Source: Streptomyces sp. Tu6071 (GTDB lineage: Bacteria > Actinomycetota > Actinomycetes > Streptomycetales > Streptomycetaceae). From it: DNA of 64,000 nt. The translations under genes and the position numbers were made by a program. The stretch covers positions 5,478,945 to 5,542,944 of the forward strand of contig NZ_CM001165.1 in assembly GCF_000213055.1 (NCBI RefSeq). Reading direction: 5' to 3'. This document shows, piece by piece, positions 18,509-26,625 of the stretch. Numbering within the stretch: position 1 is the first letter of the stretch; each line of letters starts with the position of its first letter. The notes below the pieces were generated by a model that made no database searches, had not been told where the DNA came from, and saw nothing but the letters and a program-made list of their open reading frames with translations.

Positions 18509-19720
18509 ATGACCCCAGCGCGCAAGCCCGGCCGCAGGCAGGGCGGCAAGCACCCCCGCAGGCTCGCGGCGCTCGCCGCACTCGCCCTCGGCGGCGCCCT
18601 CCTCACGGGCCCCGTCGCCCAGGCCGGCGCCGCCGAACCGTACGACGTGCTCGTCTTCTCGAAGACCGCCGGATTCCGGCACGACTCGATCCCCACCGGG
18701 ATCGCGACCTTCCAGGAACTCGGCGGCGAGCACGGCTTCACCGTCACCGCCACCGAGGACGCGAGCGCCTTCACCCCGGCGAACCTCGCCGGGTACGACG
18801 CCGTCGTCTTCCTCAGCACGACCGGTGACGTGCTCGACGACACCCAGCAGGACGCCCTCCAGGCGTACGTGGACGACGGCGGCGGCTTCATGGGCGTGCA
18901 CGCCGCCGCCGACACCGAGTACGACTGGCCCTACTACCAGCAGCTCGTCGGCGCGTGGTTCAAGAGCCACCCCGCCATCCAGGACGCCGTGGTCGAGACC
19001 GAGGACCACGAGCACCCGGCCACCGCGCACTTCGGCCCGACCTGGCTCCACAACGACGAGCTGTACAACTACCGCACCGACCCGCGCGGCCGGGTCCACG
19101 TCCTCCAGACCCTCGACGAGTCCAGCTACACGGGCGGCGAGATGGGCGAGGACCACCCGATCACGTGGTGCCACCCGCAGGAGACGGGACGGTCCTTCTA
19201 CACCGGGCTCGGGCACACCAACGAGTCCTACGCGGACCCCGACTTCCGCCAACTGCTCCTCGGCGGACTGGAGTACGCGGCCGGGCAGAAGGACGCCGAC
19301 TGTGCCCCGAGCGGCGTCCCCGGCGGCACACCCGTCGAGGCCGAGTCCTACACCGACGGGCAGGGCGTGCAGCCCGCCGGGCACGGCGCGGCGAGCGGCG
19401 GCCAGACCCTCGGCTTCATCGAGAACGGCGACTGGGCGGGCTACGCGCACGTCCCGGTCGACGGCGCGGCGACCTTCACCGCGAAGGTCTCCTCGGCGGG
19501 GGCGGGCGGCACGATCCACGTGCGCGCCGGGGCCCCCGACGGCCCCGAACTCGGCACGGCCGACGTCCCCAACACGGGCTCCTGGGAAACCTTCCAGTCC
19601 GTGACGACGCCGCTCACGGCAGGCGGCACCGGCCCGCTCTACCTGAGCTTCACGGGCGGCGCCGGCTCCCTCTTCGACATCGACAGCTTCACGCTGGCCC
19701 CGGCGGGGGAAGGGGACTGA
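18509..19720 (+). CDS. secreted ThuA-domain protein with CBM6
   Basis: This 403-residue exported protein has a signal peptide (HPRRLAALAALALGGALLTGPVAQAGA) and a ThuA-like class I glutamine-amidotransferase-fold domain at ~48-265 (YDVLVFSKTAGFRHDSI, GGGFMGVHAAADTEYDWPYY, GRSFYTGLGHTNESY). A CBM6 follows at ~276-400, very similar in layout to the CBM6 of the upstream protein. ThuA proteins have been linked to trehalose and disaccharide utilisation, but the exported form's reaction is unknown. The ATG at 18509 has GGGGAG eight bases upstream. A GTG at 18500 overlaps the preceding stop. Coupling to the dehydrogenase-like gene suggests joint action on one sugar. Confidence 0.87.
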   Translation: MTPARKPGRRQGGKHPRRLAALAALALGGALLTGPVAQAGAAEPYDVLVFSKTAGFRHDSIPTGIATFQELGGEHGFTVTATEDASAFTPANLAGYDAVVFLSTTGDVLDDTQQDALQAYVDDGGGFMGVHAAADTEYDWPYYQQLVGAWFKSHPAIQDAVVETEDHEHPATAHFGPTWLHNDELYNYRTDPRGRVHVLQTLDESSYTGGEMGEDHPITWCHPQETGRSFYTGLGHTNESYADPDFRQLLLGGLEYAAGQKDADCAPSGVPGGTPVEAESYTDGQGVQPAGHGAASGGQTLGFIENGDWAGYAHVPVDGAATFTAKVSSAGAGGTIHVRAGAPDGPELGTADVPNTGSWETFQSVTTPLTAGGTGPLYLSFTGGAGSLFDIDSFTLAPAGEGD

Positions 19721-19750
19721 GCAGCAACTGAACGGCGACTGAACGGCACG

Positions 19751-19784
19751 GGGCGGGCGGTCCGGGACACCGGGCCGCCCGCCC
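19751..19784. terminator. bidirectional hairpin terminator
   Basis: 15-bp arms (19751-19765 and 19770-19784, one G-T wobble) with a four-base loop lie between the convergent ThuA and acyl-CoA dehydrogenase genes. Confidence 0.75.
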
Positions 19785-19789
19785 CCGCC

Positions 19790-20977
19790 TCAGCGCAGCG
19801 CTGACTCGCCCGTCAGCGCCTGGCCGATCATCAGCGTGTGCATCTCCGCGGTGCCCTCGTACGTGAGGACCGATTCGAGGTTCGCCATGTGGCGCATGAC
19901 CGGGAATTCGAGCGAGATGCCGTTCGCGCCGAGGATCGTACGGCTCGTGCGGGCGATGTCGAGCGCCTTGTTGACGTTGTTGAGCTTGCCGAGGCTCACC
20001 TGCTCGGGGCGCAGCCCCACCGCGTCCTTGCGGCGCCCGAGGTGCAGCGCGAGCAGCGTGCCGTTGGTCAGCTCCACGGCCATGTCCGCGAGTTTGGCCT
20101 GCGTGAGCTGGAAGCCCGCGAGCGGCTTCCCGAACTGCTCGCGCTCCTTCGCGTACGACAGGGCGGTACGGAAACAACTGCGCGCCGCGCCCAGGGCGCC
20201 CCAGAGAATCCCGTACCGCGCCTCGTTGAGGCACGACAAGGGCCCGCGCAGGCCCGTGACCTCGGGGAGCACCGCGTCGGCGGGCAGCCGCACCCCGTCG
20301 AGCAGCAGCTCACTCGTCACCGAGGCGCGCAGCGAACCCTTGTGTTTGATGGGCGGCGCCGAGAACCCGGGGGTGTCCGTCGGCACGACGAAGCCGCGCA
20401 CGCCCTCCTCCGCCCGCGCCCACACGACGGCGACCGAGGCGACCGAACCGTTGGTGATCCACATCTTGCGCCCGTCGAGCACCCAGTCGCCGCCCGCGCG
20501 CCGCGCCCGCGTCCGCATCCCGCCCGGGTCCGAGCCGTGGTCGGGCTCGGTGAGCCCGAAGCAGCCGATCGCCTCGCCCGTCGCCATGCGCGGCAGCCAC
20601 TCCCGCTTCTGCTCCTCGCTCCCGAAGCGGTGGATCGCGTACATCGCGAGCGAGCCCTGCACGCTCACGAGCGAGCGCAGCCCCGAGTCCGTCGCCTCCA
20701 GCTCCAGACACGCGAGCCCGTACTCGACGGCGCTCGTCCCGGCGCAGCCGTAGCCCTCCAGATGCATCCCGAGCAGCCCCAAGGAACCGAGTTCCTTGGC
20801 GAGTTCGCGCACGGCGGGCAGCTCGCCGCTCTCGTACCACTCGGCGATGTTCGGCTCCACGGAGGCGTCGCACACCTGCCGCACCGCCTGCCGCACCGCC
20901 TTCTCCTCGGGGCTCAGCAGGTCGTCGATCCCGGCGAGGTCCAGCGGGTCGGACTTCGGGGCGGTCCTCTTGCTCAT
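19790..20977 (-). CDS. acyl-CoA dehydrogenase, glutaryl-CoA dehydrogenase type
   Basis: This 395-residue FAD flavoprotein aligns along its length with glutaryl-CoA dehydrogenase, which oxidises and decarboxylates glutaryl-CoA to crotonyl-CoA in lysine/tryptophan breakdown. Visible motifs are DSGLRSLVSVQGSLAMY (retaining the Arg that contacts the glutaryl carboxylate in the human enzyme), GCFGLTEPDHGSDPGG, WITNG, KGSLRASVTSE, LNEARYGILWG, and TYEGTAEMH with the catalytic Glu. The ATG at 20977 has AGGAGG upstream. Substrate assignment is from family resemblance; a general short-chain enzyme is possible. Confidence 0.88.
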   Translation of the reverse strand: MSKRTAPKSDPLDLAGIDDLLSPEEKAVRQAVRQVCDASVEPNIAEWYESGELPAVRELAKELGSLGLLGMHLEGYGCAGTSAVEYGLACLELEATDSGLRSLVSVQGSLAMYAIHRFGSEEQKREWLPRMATGEAIGCFGLTEPDHGSDPGGMRTRARRAGGDWVLDGRKMWITNGSVASVAVVWARAEEGVRGFVVPTDTPGFSAPPIKHKGSLRASVTSELLLDGVRLPADAVLPEVTGLRGPLSCLNEARYGILWGALGAARSCFRTALSYAKEREQFGKPLAGFQLTQAKLADMAVELTNGTLLALHLGRRKDAVGLRPEQVSLGKLNNVNKALDIARTSRTILGANGISLEFPVMRHMANLESVLTYEGTAEMHTLMIGQALTGESALR

Positions 20978-21093
20978 ACGTCGTCCTCCTGATCCGGATG
21001 CGTGCGTCCGCCATCCTCGCGCGCCGGGCCGCCGCGGGGCAGGCCCCGGAAACGTGGTGCGCGGCACGCTCCGGGTCCGCTACCGTCTTCCCC

Positions 21094-21123
21094 ATGTTCT
21101 TCATGACGCCGATCTACGAGTGA
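21094..21123 (+). CDS. possible nine-residue leader peptide MFFMTPIYE
   Basis: ATG at 21094 to TGA at 21121 encodes MFFMTPIYE. TACCGT at 21081-21086 lies exactly seven bases upstream, the -10 geometry of leaderless transcripts. It ends 57 bp before the next gene. Composition is unusual for this genome (Phe, Met, Ile, Tyr in nine residues). It could be a regulatory upstream ORF, but there is no direct proof that it is translated. Confidence 0.35.
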   Translation: MFFMTPIYE

Positions 21124-21180
21124 GCGCGCGCGGGTACCGCCCGCCCCCCACCCCACCTTCCACACGATCGGAGTTCAGTC

Positions 21181-21459
21181 ATGGCCAAGAGCCGTAACAA
21201 CCTGCTGGGCGTAGGCGGCCAGCGAGGCCACCTGCCGAAGAACGGCGGCCCCGGTTCCGGCGGCCCGCACGGCGCGGGCGACCGCCAGGCGGCCGAGACC
21301 CGCAAGCAGGAACTGGCCCGCCGGATGCGCGAGCGCGTGACGGGAACGGAGCAGGAGACGGCCACGGAGGCATCCGGGGCCGGTACGGACGCCGCCGGGC
21401 CCGGTACGGAGCCCTCGGCGGCCGGTACGGACCAGAGCGCCGCCGAGCCGCGCGCCTGA
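21181..21459 (+). CDS. small conserved actinobacterial protein (DUF6243-like)
   Basis: This 92-residue hydrophilic protein begins MAKSRNNLLGVGGQRGHLPKNGG, has a basic helix (TRKQELARRMRERVTG), and ends in an Ala/Gly/Thr-rich tail with repeated GTD/GTE steps. The N-terminal pattern resembles a small Streptomyces family I recall as DUF6243. No function is known. GGAG lies eight bases before the ATG. A possible leader peptide precedes it and a strong terminator follows. Confidence 0.7.
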   Translation: MAKSRNNLLGVGGQRGHLPKNGGPGSGGPHGAGDRQAAETRKQELARRMRERVTGTEQETATEASGAGTDAAGPGTEPSAAGTDQSAAEPRA

Positions 21460-21486
21460 CCCCCGCCCCACCCCGCACGCACGCCC

Positions 21487-21517
21487 GAGGCGCCCCGCAC
21501 CCTGCGCGGGGCGCCTC
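21487..21517. terminator. bidirectional hairpin terminator
   Basis: Perfect 12-bp arms GAGGCGCCCCGC and GCGGGGCGCCTC with a seven-base loop lie between the small conserved gene and the convergent MFS gene. Confidence 0.8.
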
Positions 21518-21542
21518 GCCGCGTTTCCACCGCGCCTCCCGC

Positions 21543-23030
21543 TCAGTCCAACTGGCGCGGCAGCCGCAGGCTCGCCGCCGCCATGACCACGACCAGGCCC
21601 AGCTGGACGAGGAGGGCCGTGCCGAAGGCGTCGCCCGTGCCGAGGTGCGGGGTCAGGGAGAGGAAGAGGGTGCCGAGGGTCGCGACGCCCAGGGACATGA
21701 AGGTCTGCTGCGTCGTCGACATCACGCCGCCGCCGACCCCGGCCCGCTCGGCGGGGACGTCCGCGAGGATCGACCGGAGCAGGACCGGGAGCTGGAGCGA
21801 CTGGCCGAAGCCGCCGAGGACCATGCCCGGCGCGAGCCGCCACACGTCGAGGTCCGGCCAGCCGCGGAAGACCGTCACCGCGAGGACCGTGAGCCCGAGG
21901 CCCTGGACCAGCGCGCCGCTCGTCACGACCCGCCCGCCCCAGCGCCGCACGAGGCGCGGCCCGGCGAGCGCCCCCGCGAAGAAGGCCACCGCCATCGGCG
22001 CCAGCGCCACTCCCGCCGCGACCGGCGACAGACGCAGCCCCTCCTGGAGGGCGATCGCCACGACGAACATGAAGCCGCCGAAGCCGACGCAGAACGGCAG
22101 GAGCAGCGGCAGCCCGTGCCGCATCGACGGCAGCCGCAGCAGGCTCGGCGGCACGAGCGGCACCCCGCCCCGGGTCTCCTTGAAGCGCTCCACGGCCACG
22201 AACCCCGCGAGCGCGAAGGGGAAGACACCGAGCAGCAGCCACGTCCACAGCGGCCAGCCCGCCGCCCTGCCCTCCGTGAGCGGGAGCAGGAGCGTCACGA
22301 GGCTCAGCGCGAGCAGCCCCGTCCCCGCCCCGTCGACCGGCGCGGGGGCCGTCGAGCGCGTCTCGGGCAGCGCGCGTCCCGCGCTCAGCAGCCCGACCAC
22401 GACGACCGGCACGTTGACGAGGAAGACGGTCCGCCAGCCGAGCCCCGCCACGTCCGCCGTGACGAGGACGCCGCCGAGGATCTGGCCCGCGACCATCGAC
22501 AGCCCGGCCGTCGCCCCGTACAGGCTCATCGCGCGTGCCCGGCGCGGCCCCGACGTCGTCGCCTGGATCGTGGCGAGCACCTGCGGCAGCATGAGCGCCG
22601 CCGCCGCGCCCTGCGCGACCCGCGCCACGACGAGCGTGCCCGCCCCGGGGGCGAGCCCGCACAGCAGCGAGGTGACGCCGAAGGCCGCCATGCCCCACAG
22701 GAAGAGCCTGCGGCGGCCGAAGAGATCGCCGAGCCGCCCGCCGAGCACGAGCAGCACCGCGTACGCGACGCCGTAGCCCGCGACGACGAGTTCGAGCATC
22801 GCCTCGCTCGCCCCCAGGTCGCGGCCCATGTCGGGCAGGGCGACGTTGACGATGAAGAAGTCCACGAGCGGGAGCGCCGCGCCGAGCAGCACGGAGAAGA
22901 GACCGAAGGCGCCGAGCACCGCGCCGTGCGGGTGGAGGCGGGGGCCCGGCCCTCCCGTCGCCGGGGTGGTGGGGGAGGGGAGGCCGGTTCGGGTGGACGG
23001 GGTCACGGTGGGTGTCACGCTGTCTGTCAC
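21543..23030 (-). CDS. MFS multidrug efflux transporter (EmrB/QacA type)
   Basis: This is a 495-residue major facilitator protein with about 14 hydrophobic segments, as in the DHA2 drug/H+ antiporters. Motif D1-like LVDFFIVNVALPDMGRDLG is in the first helix, motif A-like GGRLGDLFGRRRLFLWG follows helix 2, and motif C-like GPRRARAMSLYGATAGLSMVAGQILGG is near helix 5. The GTG at 23030 follows GGGGGA. It is divergent from an XRE-type regulator, and the shared promoter region has paired repeats, so expression is probably controlled by that regulator. Export of small toxic molecules is likely; the substrate is unknown. Confidence 0.88.
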   Translation of the reverse strand: MTDSVTPTVTPSTRTGLPSPTTPATGGPGPRLHPHGAVLGAFGLFSVLLGAALPLVDFFIVNVALPDMGRDLGASEAMLELVVAGYGVAYAVLLVLGGRLGDLFGRRRLFLWGMAAFGVTSLLCGLAPGAGTLVVARVAQGAAAALMLPQVLATIQATTSGPRRARAMSLYGATAGLSMVAGQILGGVLVTADVAGLGWRTVFLVNVPVVVVGLLSAGRALPETRSTAPAPVDGAGTGLLALSLVTLLLPLTEGRAAGWPLWTWLLLGVFPFALAGFVAVERFKETRGGVPLVPPSLLRLPSMRHGLPLLLPFCVGFGGFMFVVAIALQEGLRLSPVAAGVALAPMAVAFFAGALAGPRLVRRWGGRVVTSGALVQGLGLTVLAVTVFRGWPDLDVWRLAPGMVLGGFGQSLQLPVLLRSILADVPAERAGVGGGVMSTTQQTFMSLGVATLGTLFLSLTPHLGTGDAFGTALLVQLGLVVVMAAASLRLPRQLD

Positions 23031-23048
23031 GTCCCCCACCCTGCGGGC

Positions 23049-23106
23049 GCTCCCAGACGGGTACCAGAGCTTGCTTATACGGGTACCGGGCGCACCAGGC
23101 TGGGAG
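23049..23106. promoter_or_regulatory. divergent MFS/XRE control region with paired repeats
   Basis: The 9-mer ACGGGTACC occurs at 23057-23065 and 23079-23087, 22 bp apart. Outer inverted arms CTCCCAG (23050-23056) and CTGGGAG (23100-23106) enclose them. A TATAAG -10-like hexamer on the minus strand lies between the 9-mers. Together these look like an operator for the MFS gene. Confidence 0.45.
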
Positions 23107-23152
23107 TGCGGAGGCCCTGGCACGGGCGCCCCGACTGCGGCACCCTTGCGGT

Positions 23153-24211
23153 ATGCGGACGGTCGAGGGAACGAGCACCAGGACGGCGGGCGGCGGAACG
23201 GCCACGGCGAGCGGCCGAACGGCCACGGCGAGCGGTACGGCACCGGGCGGCGGCAGCGTGAGCGCCGGAGCCCCCGTCGGCGCCACCGCGAGCGCCGGGG
23301 CGCCGAAGGGCGACACCGCCGCCGAGCGGCGCCGCGAGCTGGCCGCCTTCCTGCGCAGCCGCCGCGAGCGCATCACGCCCGAGCAGGTCGGCCTCGCGCG
23401 CGGCCCCCGGCGCCGCACCCCCGGGCTGCGCCGCGAGGAGGTCGCGACCCTCGCCGCCGTCGGCGTGACCTGGTACACGTGGCTGGAGCAGGCCCGCGAC
23501 ATCCAGGTCTCGGCGCAGGTGCTCGACGCCGTCGCCCGCGCCCTCCTCCTCGACCCGCACGAGCGCCGCCACGTCTTCGGCCTCGCGCACGTCACGGACC
23601 CCGCCCCCGGCACCCGCTGCCCGGTCGTCACCGACGCGGTCCGCGCCATGCTCGACCAGCTCGAACCCCTCGCCGCCTGCGTGCAGAACAGCCGTTACGA
23701 CATCCTCGCCCACAACCGCGTCTACGGGCTCATGCTGTGCGACCTCGAAGAGGTGGCCCCCGAGGACCGCAACTGCATGGTCCTGTCCTGCGTGAACGAG
23801 GAGTGGCGCGACTCCTTCTCCGACGGCGAGGGCTCCCTGCGCGTCATGGCCGCCAAGTTCCGCTCCGCGATGGCCGACCACCTCGACGAGCCCGCCTACC
23901 GCGCCCTGCACGCCCGCCTCATGCGCAACCCGCAGTTCCGCGCGCACTGGGAGCGGCAGGAGATCATCGACTCCACCTCGCGCACCAAGCACTTCCGCAA
24001 CCGGCACGTCGGCCTGCTCACCGTCATCCACACCGACCTGTGGCTCGGCCCCTCGCACGGCCCCCGCCTCGTCACCTACACCCCGGCGGACGCGGAGACG
24101 CGGCGGCGCATGGAGCGGCTGCGCGAGATGTCGCTGGAGCGCGAGGCCCGGCGGGCGGCCGAGCGGGGCGCGGACCGGGAGGCGGACGGCACGGAGGTGT
24201 GCGCGGCGTGA
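23153..24211 (+). CDS. XRE-family regulator with MmyB-like ligand-binding domain
   Basis: This 352-residue regulator has a low-complexity N-terminal ~60 residues. A helix-turn-helix follows (RRRELAAFLRSRRERITPEQVG, TPGLRREEVATLAAVGVTWYTWLEQAR), then a MmyB-like PAS-type ligand-binding domain (DILAHNRVYGLMLCDLEEV, LMRNPQFRAHWERQEI, LGLLTVIHTDLWLGP-like end). Such regulators typically sit divergent from a transporter or dehydrogenase, as here with the MFS gene. The ATG at 23153 is chosen because the conserved part starts well downstream and the frame upstream overlaps the divergent promoter. The 21 bp around its stop codon are duplicated 50 bp downstream (24201-24221 and 24251-24271). Confidence 0.87.
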   Translation: MRTVEGTSTRTAGGGTATASGRTATASGTAPGGGSVSAGAPVGATASAGAPKGDTAAERRRELAAFLRSRRERITPEQVGLARGPRRRTPGLRREEVATLAAVGVTWYTWLEQARDIQVSAQVLDAVARALLLDPHERRHVFGLAHVTDPAPGTRCPVVTDAVRAMLDQLEPLAACVQNSRYDILAHNRVYGLMLCDLEEVAPEDRNCMVLSCVNEEWRDSFSDGEGSLRVMAAKFRSAMADHLDEPAYRALHARLMRNPQFRAHWERQEIIDSTSRTKHFRNRHVGLLTVIHTDLWLGPSHGPRLVTYTPADAETRRRMERLREMSLEREARRAAERGADREADGTEVCAA

Positions 24212-24377
24212 GGCGTACGGGAGCGGGCGGCATCGGGCGTACGAGGGCGCGCGCGGCGTGAGGCGTACGGGGACGCGCGCCGCGTGACGTCCGCGGAGAC
24301 GCCCCGGCGCGACGTGTACCGGGACGCGCGCGGCGTTTCGCCCGCTTTCACCCGTCCCGGTCGCCACACTGTGCCGG

Positions 24378-26603
24378 GTGAACGCGTCCCGCCGGGGCGG
24401 AGACGAGGAACCCGGTCTCCCGCACCCCTCCGAGCTCCTGCCACCCCTCGACCCCGAACAGCTCGACGTGCTCGCCGAGCTGGGCCGGCGCTGGCCGCGC
24501 CTGGCCCCGTACCGCCCCAGGACGTACGAAGCGCTGCCCGTCGACCCCGACCTCGGCGAGTTCCGCCGCGCCGAGGTGGGCCGCGGTCCCTTCGGCCGCC
24601 TCGCCCCCGTCGGTCCGCTCGCCCCGCCCCGTACCGAGGACCGCGAAGCCGAGGACACCGCCGACGGGGGCCCCGGGGGCGCCCCGACGCCCCTCCACCG
24701 CGCCCGCCGCCTCCTCCTCGGCGCCCCCCTGCGCAGCACCACGCTCGCCCACGAGAGCATGCGCAAGCTCGTCGCGCTGCCCGTGCTCGCCGCCGACGCG
24801 CTCTCCTCGGTCGCGTACGGGCCCGAGGCGCTGCTCACCGTGCTCGTGCTCGCGGGCACGGCCGGGCTCGACTGGGCGCTGCCGATCGCGGCGACGATCG
24901 CGTTCCTCATGCTCGCCGTCGGACTGTCGTACCGGCAGACGATCCGCGCCTATCCGCACGGCGGCGGCTCGTACATCGTCGCGAGCGACAACCTCGGGCG
25001 CGTGCCGGGGCTGCTCGCCGCGGGCGGGCTCCTCATCGACTACGTACTCACCGTCGCCGTATCCCTCTCGGCCGGGATCGCCGCCGTCACCTCCGCGCTG
25101 CCCGCGCTGCGCCCCGCGGTCGTGCCGCTCGGGCTCGCCGCCGTCGCGCTGCTCCTGCTCGGCAACCTGCGGGGCGTCCGGCAGGCCGGGATGATCTTCG
25201 CGGCGCCGACGTACGCCTTCCTGATCGCCGTCCTCGCCCTCGTCGTCTCCTCCCTGGCCGACGCGGCGCACCGCGACTTCGTGCCCGTGCCGCCGACGCT
25301 CCCGCACGCCACCGAGGGCGTCGGCGTCCTCCTCGTCATGCGCGCCTTCGCCTCCGGCTCGACGGCGATGACCGGGATCGAGGCCATCTCCAACGCCGTG
25401 CCCGCCTTCCGCCCCGTGCGCTGGCGCAACGCGCGCACGACCCTCACGTGGATGACCGGCCTGCTCATCGCGCTCTTCGCGGGCGTCGTCGCGAGCGCGC
25501 ACTTCAGCGGCGTCGTCCCGGGCGGCGGCGAGACGGTCCTCTCGCACATGGCGCGCCTGACCTTCGGGCCGGGCTTCCTCTACGGGTACACGCAGGCGGC
25601 GACGGCCGCCGTGCTGCTCCTGGCCGCGAACACCGCGTACAACGACTGCCCGCGCGTCCTGCACCTGCTCGCGCGCGACGACCACGCCCCGCACATCTTC
25701 CAGCGCCAGGGCGACCGGCTCGCCTTCAACAACGGCATCACCGCGCTCTCGGCGACCGCCGCGCTCGTCTTCGTCGCCTTCGACGGCGAGACCGCCGCGC
25801 TCATCCCGCTCTACGCGGTCGGCGTCTTCCTCGCCTTCACGCTCTCGCAGGCGGGCATGGTCGCGCACTGGCACCGCCGCCGCACCGAGCCGCACCGCCG
25901 CAAGAACCTGCTCTTCAACGCGACGGGCTGCGTGCTCTCCGGGCTCGTCCTCGTGACGGCGGCGATCACGAAGTTCCTCGAAGGCGCCTGGGTCGCGCTC
26001 CTCGCCATCGCCGTCTTCGTCGTGCTCGCCTCCCGGGTACGGGGGCACTACGCGACGGTCCGCGCGGCGCTGCGCCTGCGCCCGCAGGCGGTGACCCACG
26101 TGGACGCGCGGCTCCCCGTGAAGGACACGGTGCCGGAGGAGACGGGCGCCCGCGAGGAGGGACCCGCCTGCCGGGGCGAGGAGGAGGAGACGCCGCAGCA
26201 GGTACGCCACCTCACCGTCGTCGCGCTCGCCGTGCTCGACCTCTCGGGCCTGCGCGCCCTCGCCTACGCGGCCTCCCTGGGCCAGCCGCTCCTCGCCCTC
26301 CACATCAGCCCCGGCGAGGCCGAGGCCGACCGCTTCCGCGACTACTGGGACCGCTGGGGCGACCACGTCCCGCTGCACGTCGTCCTCTCCCCGTACCGCG
26401 CCCTCATCGCCCCGCTCGTCCACTACATCGCGACCCTGCACGCCGAGCGCCCCGACCTCACGATCACGGTCGTCCTCCCCGAGATCGTCCCCCGCCACCC
26501 CCACCACCGCCTCCTCCACAGCCACGACGCGGCCCGCCTCCGCCGCGCCCTGCGGCCCCTCCCGAAGATCGTGATCACGGAGGTGCCGTTTCACGTGCCG
26601 TGA
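24378..26603 (+). CDS. APC-superfamily permease with cytosolic extensions
   Basis: This 741-residue membrane protein carries a ~115-residue N-terminal cytoplasmic extension, an APC core of about 12 helices (~125-550; VAYGPEALLTVLVLAGTAG, AYPHGGGSYIVASDNLG, FASGSTAMTGIEAISNAVPAF) and a ~190-residue hydrophilic C-terminal domain with a Rossmann-like pattern (LTVVALAVLDLSGLRALAYAASLG). The C-terminal part resembles those of amino acid/K+ type APC permeases, but the substrate cannot be read from sequence. The GTG at 24378 has CACACT seven bases upstream, so it may be leaderless. It is convergent with the aminopeptidase-like gene, with only 22 bp between stops. Confidence 0.82.
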   Translation: MNASRRGGDEEPGLPHPSELLPPLDPEQLDVLAELGRRWPRLAPYRPRTYEALPVDPDLGEFRRAEVGRGPFGRLAPVGPLAPPRTEDREAEDTADGGPGGAPTPLHRARRLLLGAPLRSTTLAHESMRKLVALPVLAADALSSVAYGPEALLTVLVLAGTAGLDWALPIAATIAFLMLAVGLSYRQTIRAYPHGGGSYIVASDNLGRVPGLLAAGGLLIDYVLTVAVSLSAGIAAVTSALPALRPAVVPLGLAAVALLLLGNLRGVRQAGMIFAAPTYAFLIAVLALVVSSLADAAHRDFVPVPPTLPHATEGVGVLLVMRAFASGSTAMTGIEAISNAVPAFRPVRWRNARTTLTWMTGLLIALFAGVVASAHFSGVVPGGGETVLSHMARLTFGPGFLYGYTQAATAAVLLLAANTAYNDCPRVLHLLARDDHAPHIFQRQGDRLAFNNGITALSATAALVFVAFDGETAALIPLYAVGVFLAFTLSQAGMVAHWHRRRTEPHRRKNLLFNATGCVLSGLVLVTAAITKFLEGAWVALLAIAVFVVLASRVRGHYATVRAALRLRPQAVTHVDARLPVKDTVPEETGAREEGPACRGEEEETPQQVRHLTVVALAVLDLSGLRALAYAASLGQPLLALHISPGEAEADRFRDYWDRWGDHVPLHVVLSPYRALIAPLVHYIATLHAERPDLTITVVLPEIVPRHPHHRLLHSHDAARLRRALRPLPKIVITEVPFHVP

Positions 26604-26625
26604 GGAGGCGCGGGAGGCCGCCCGC

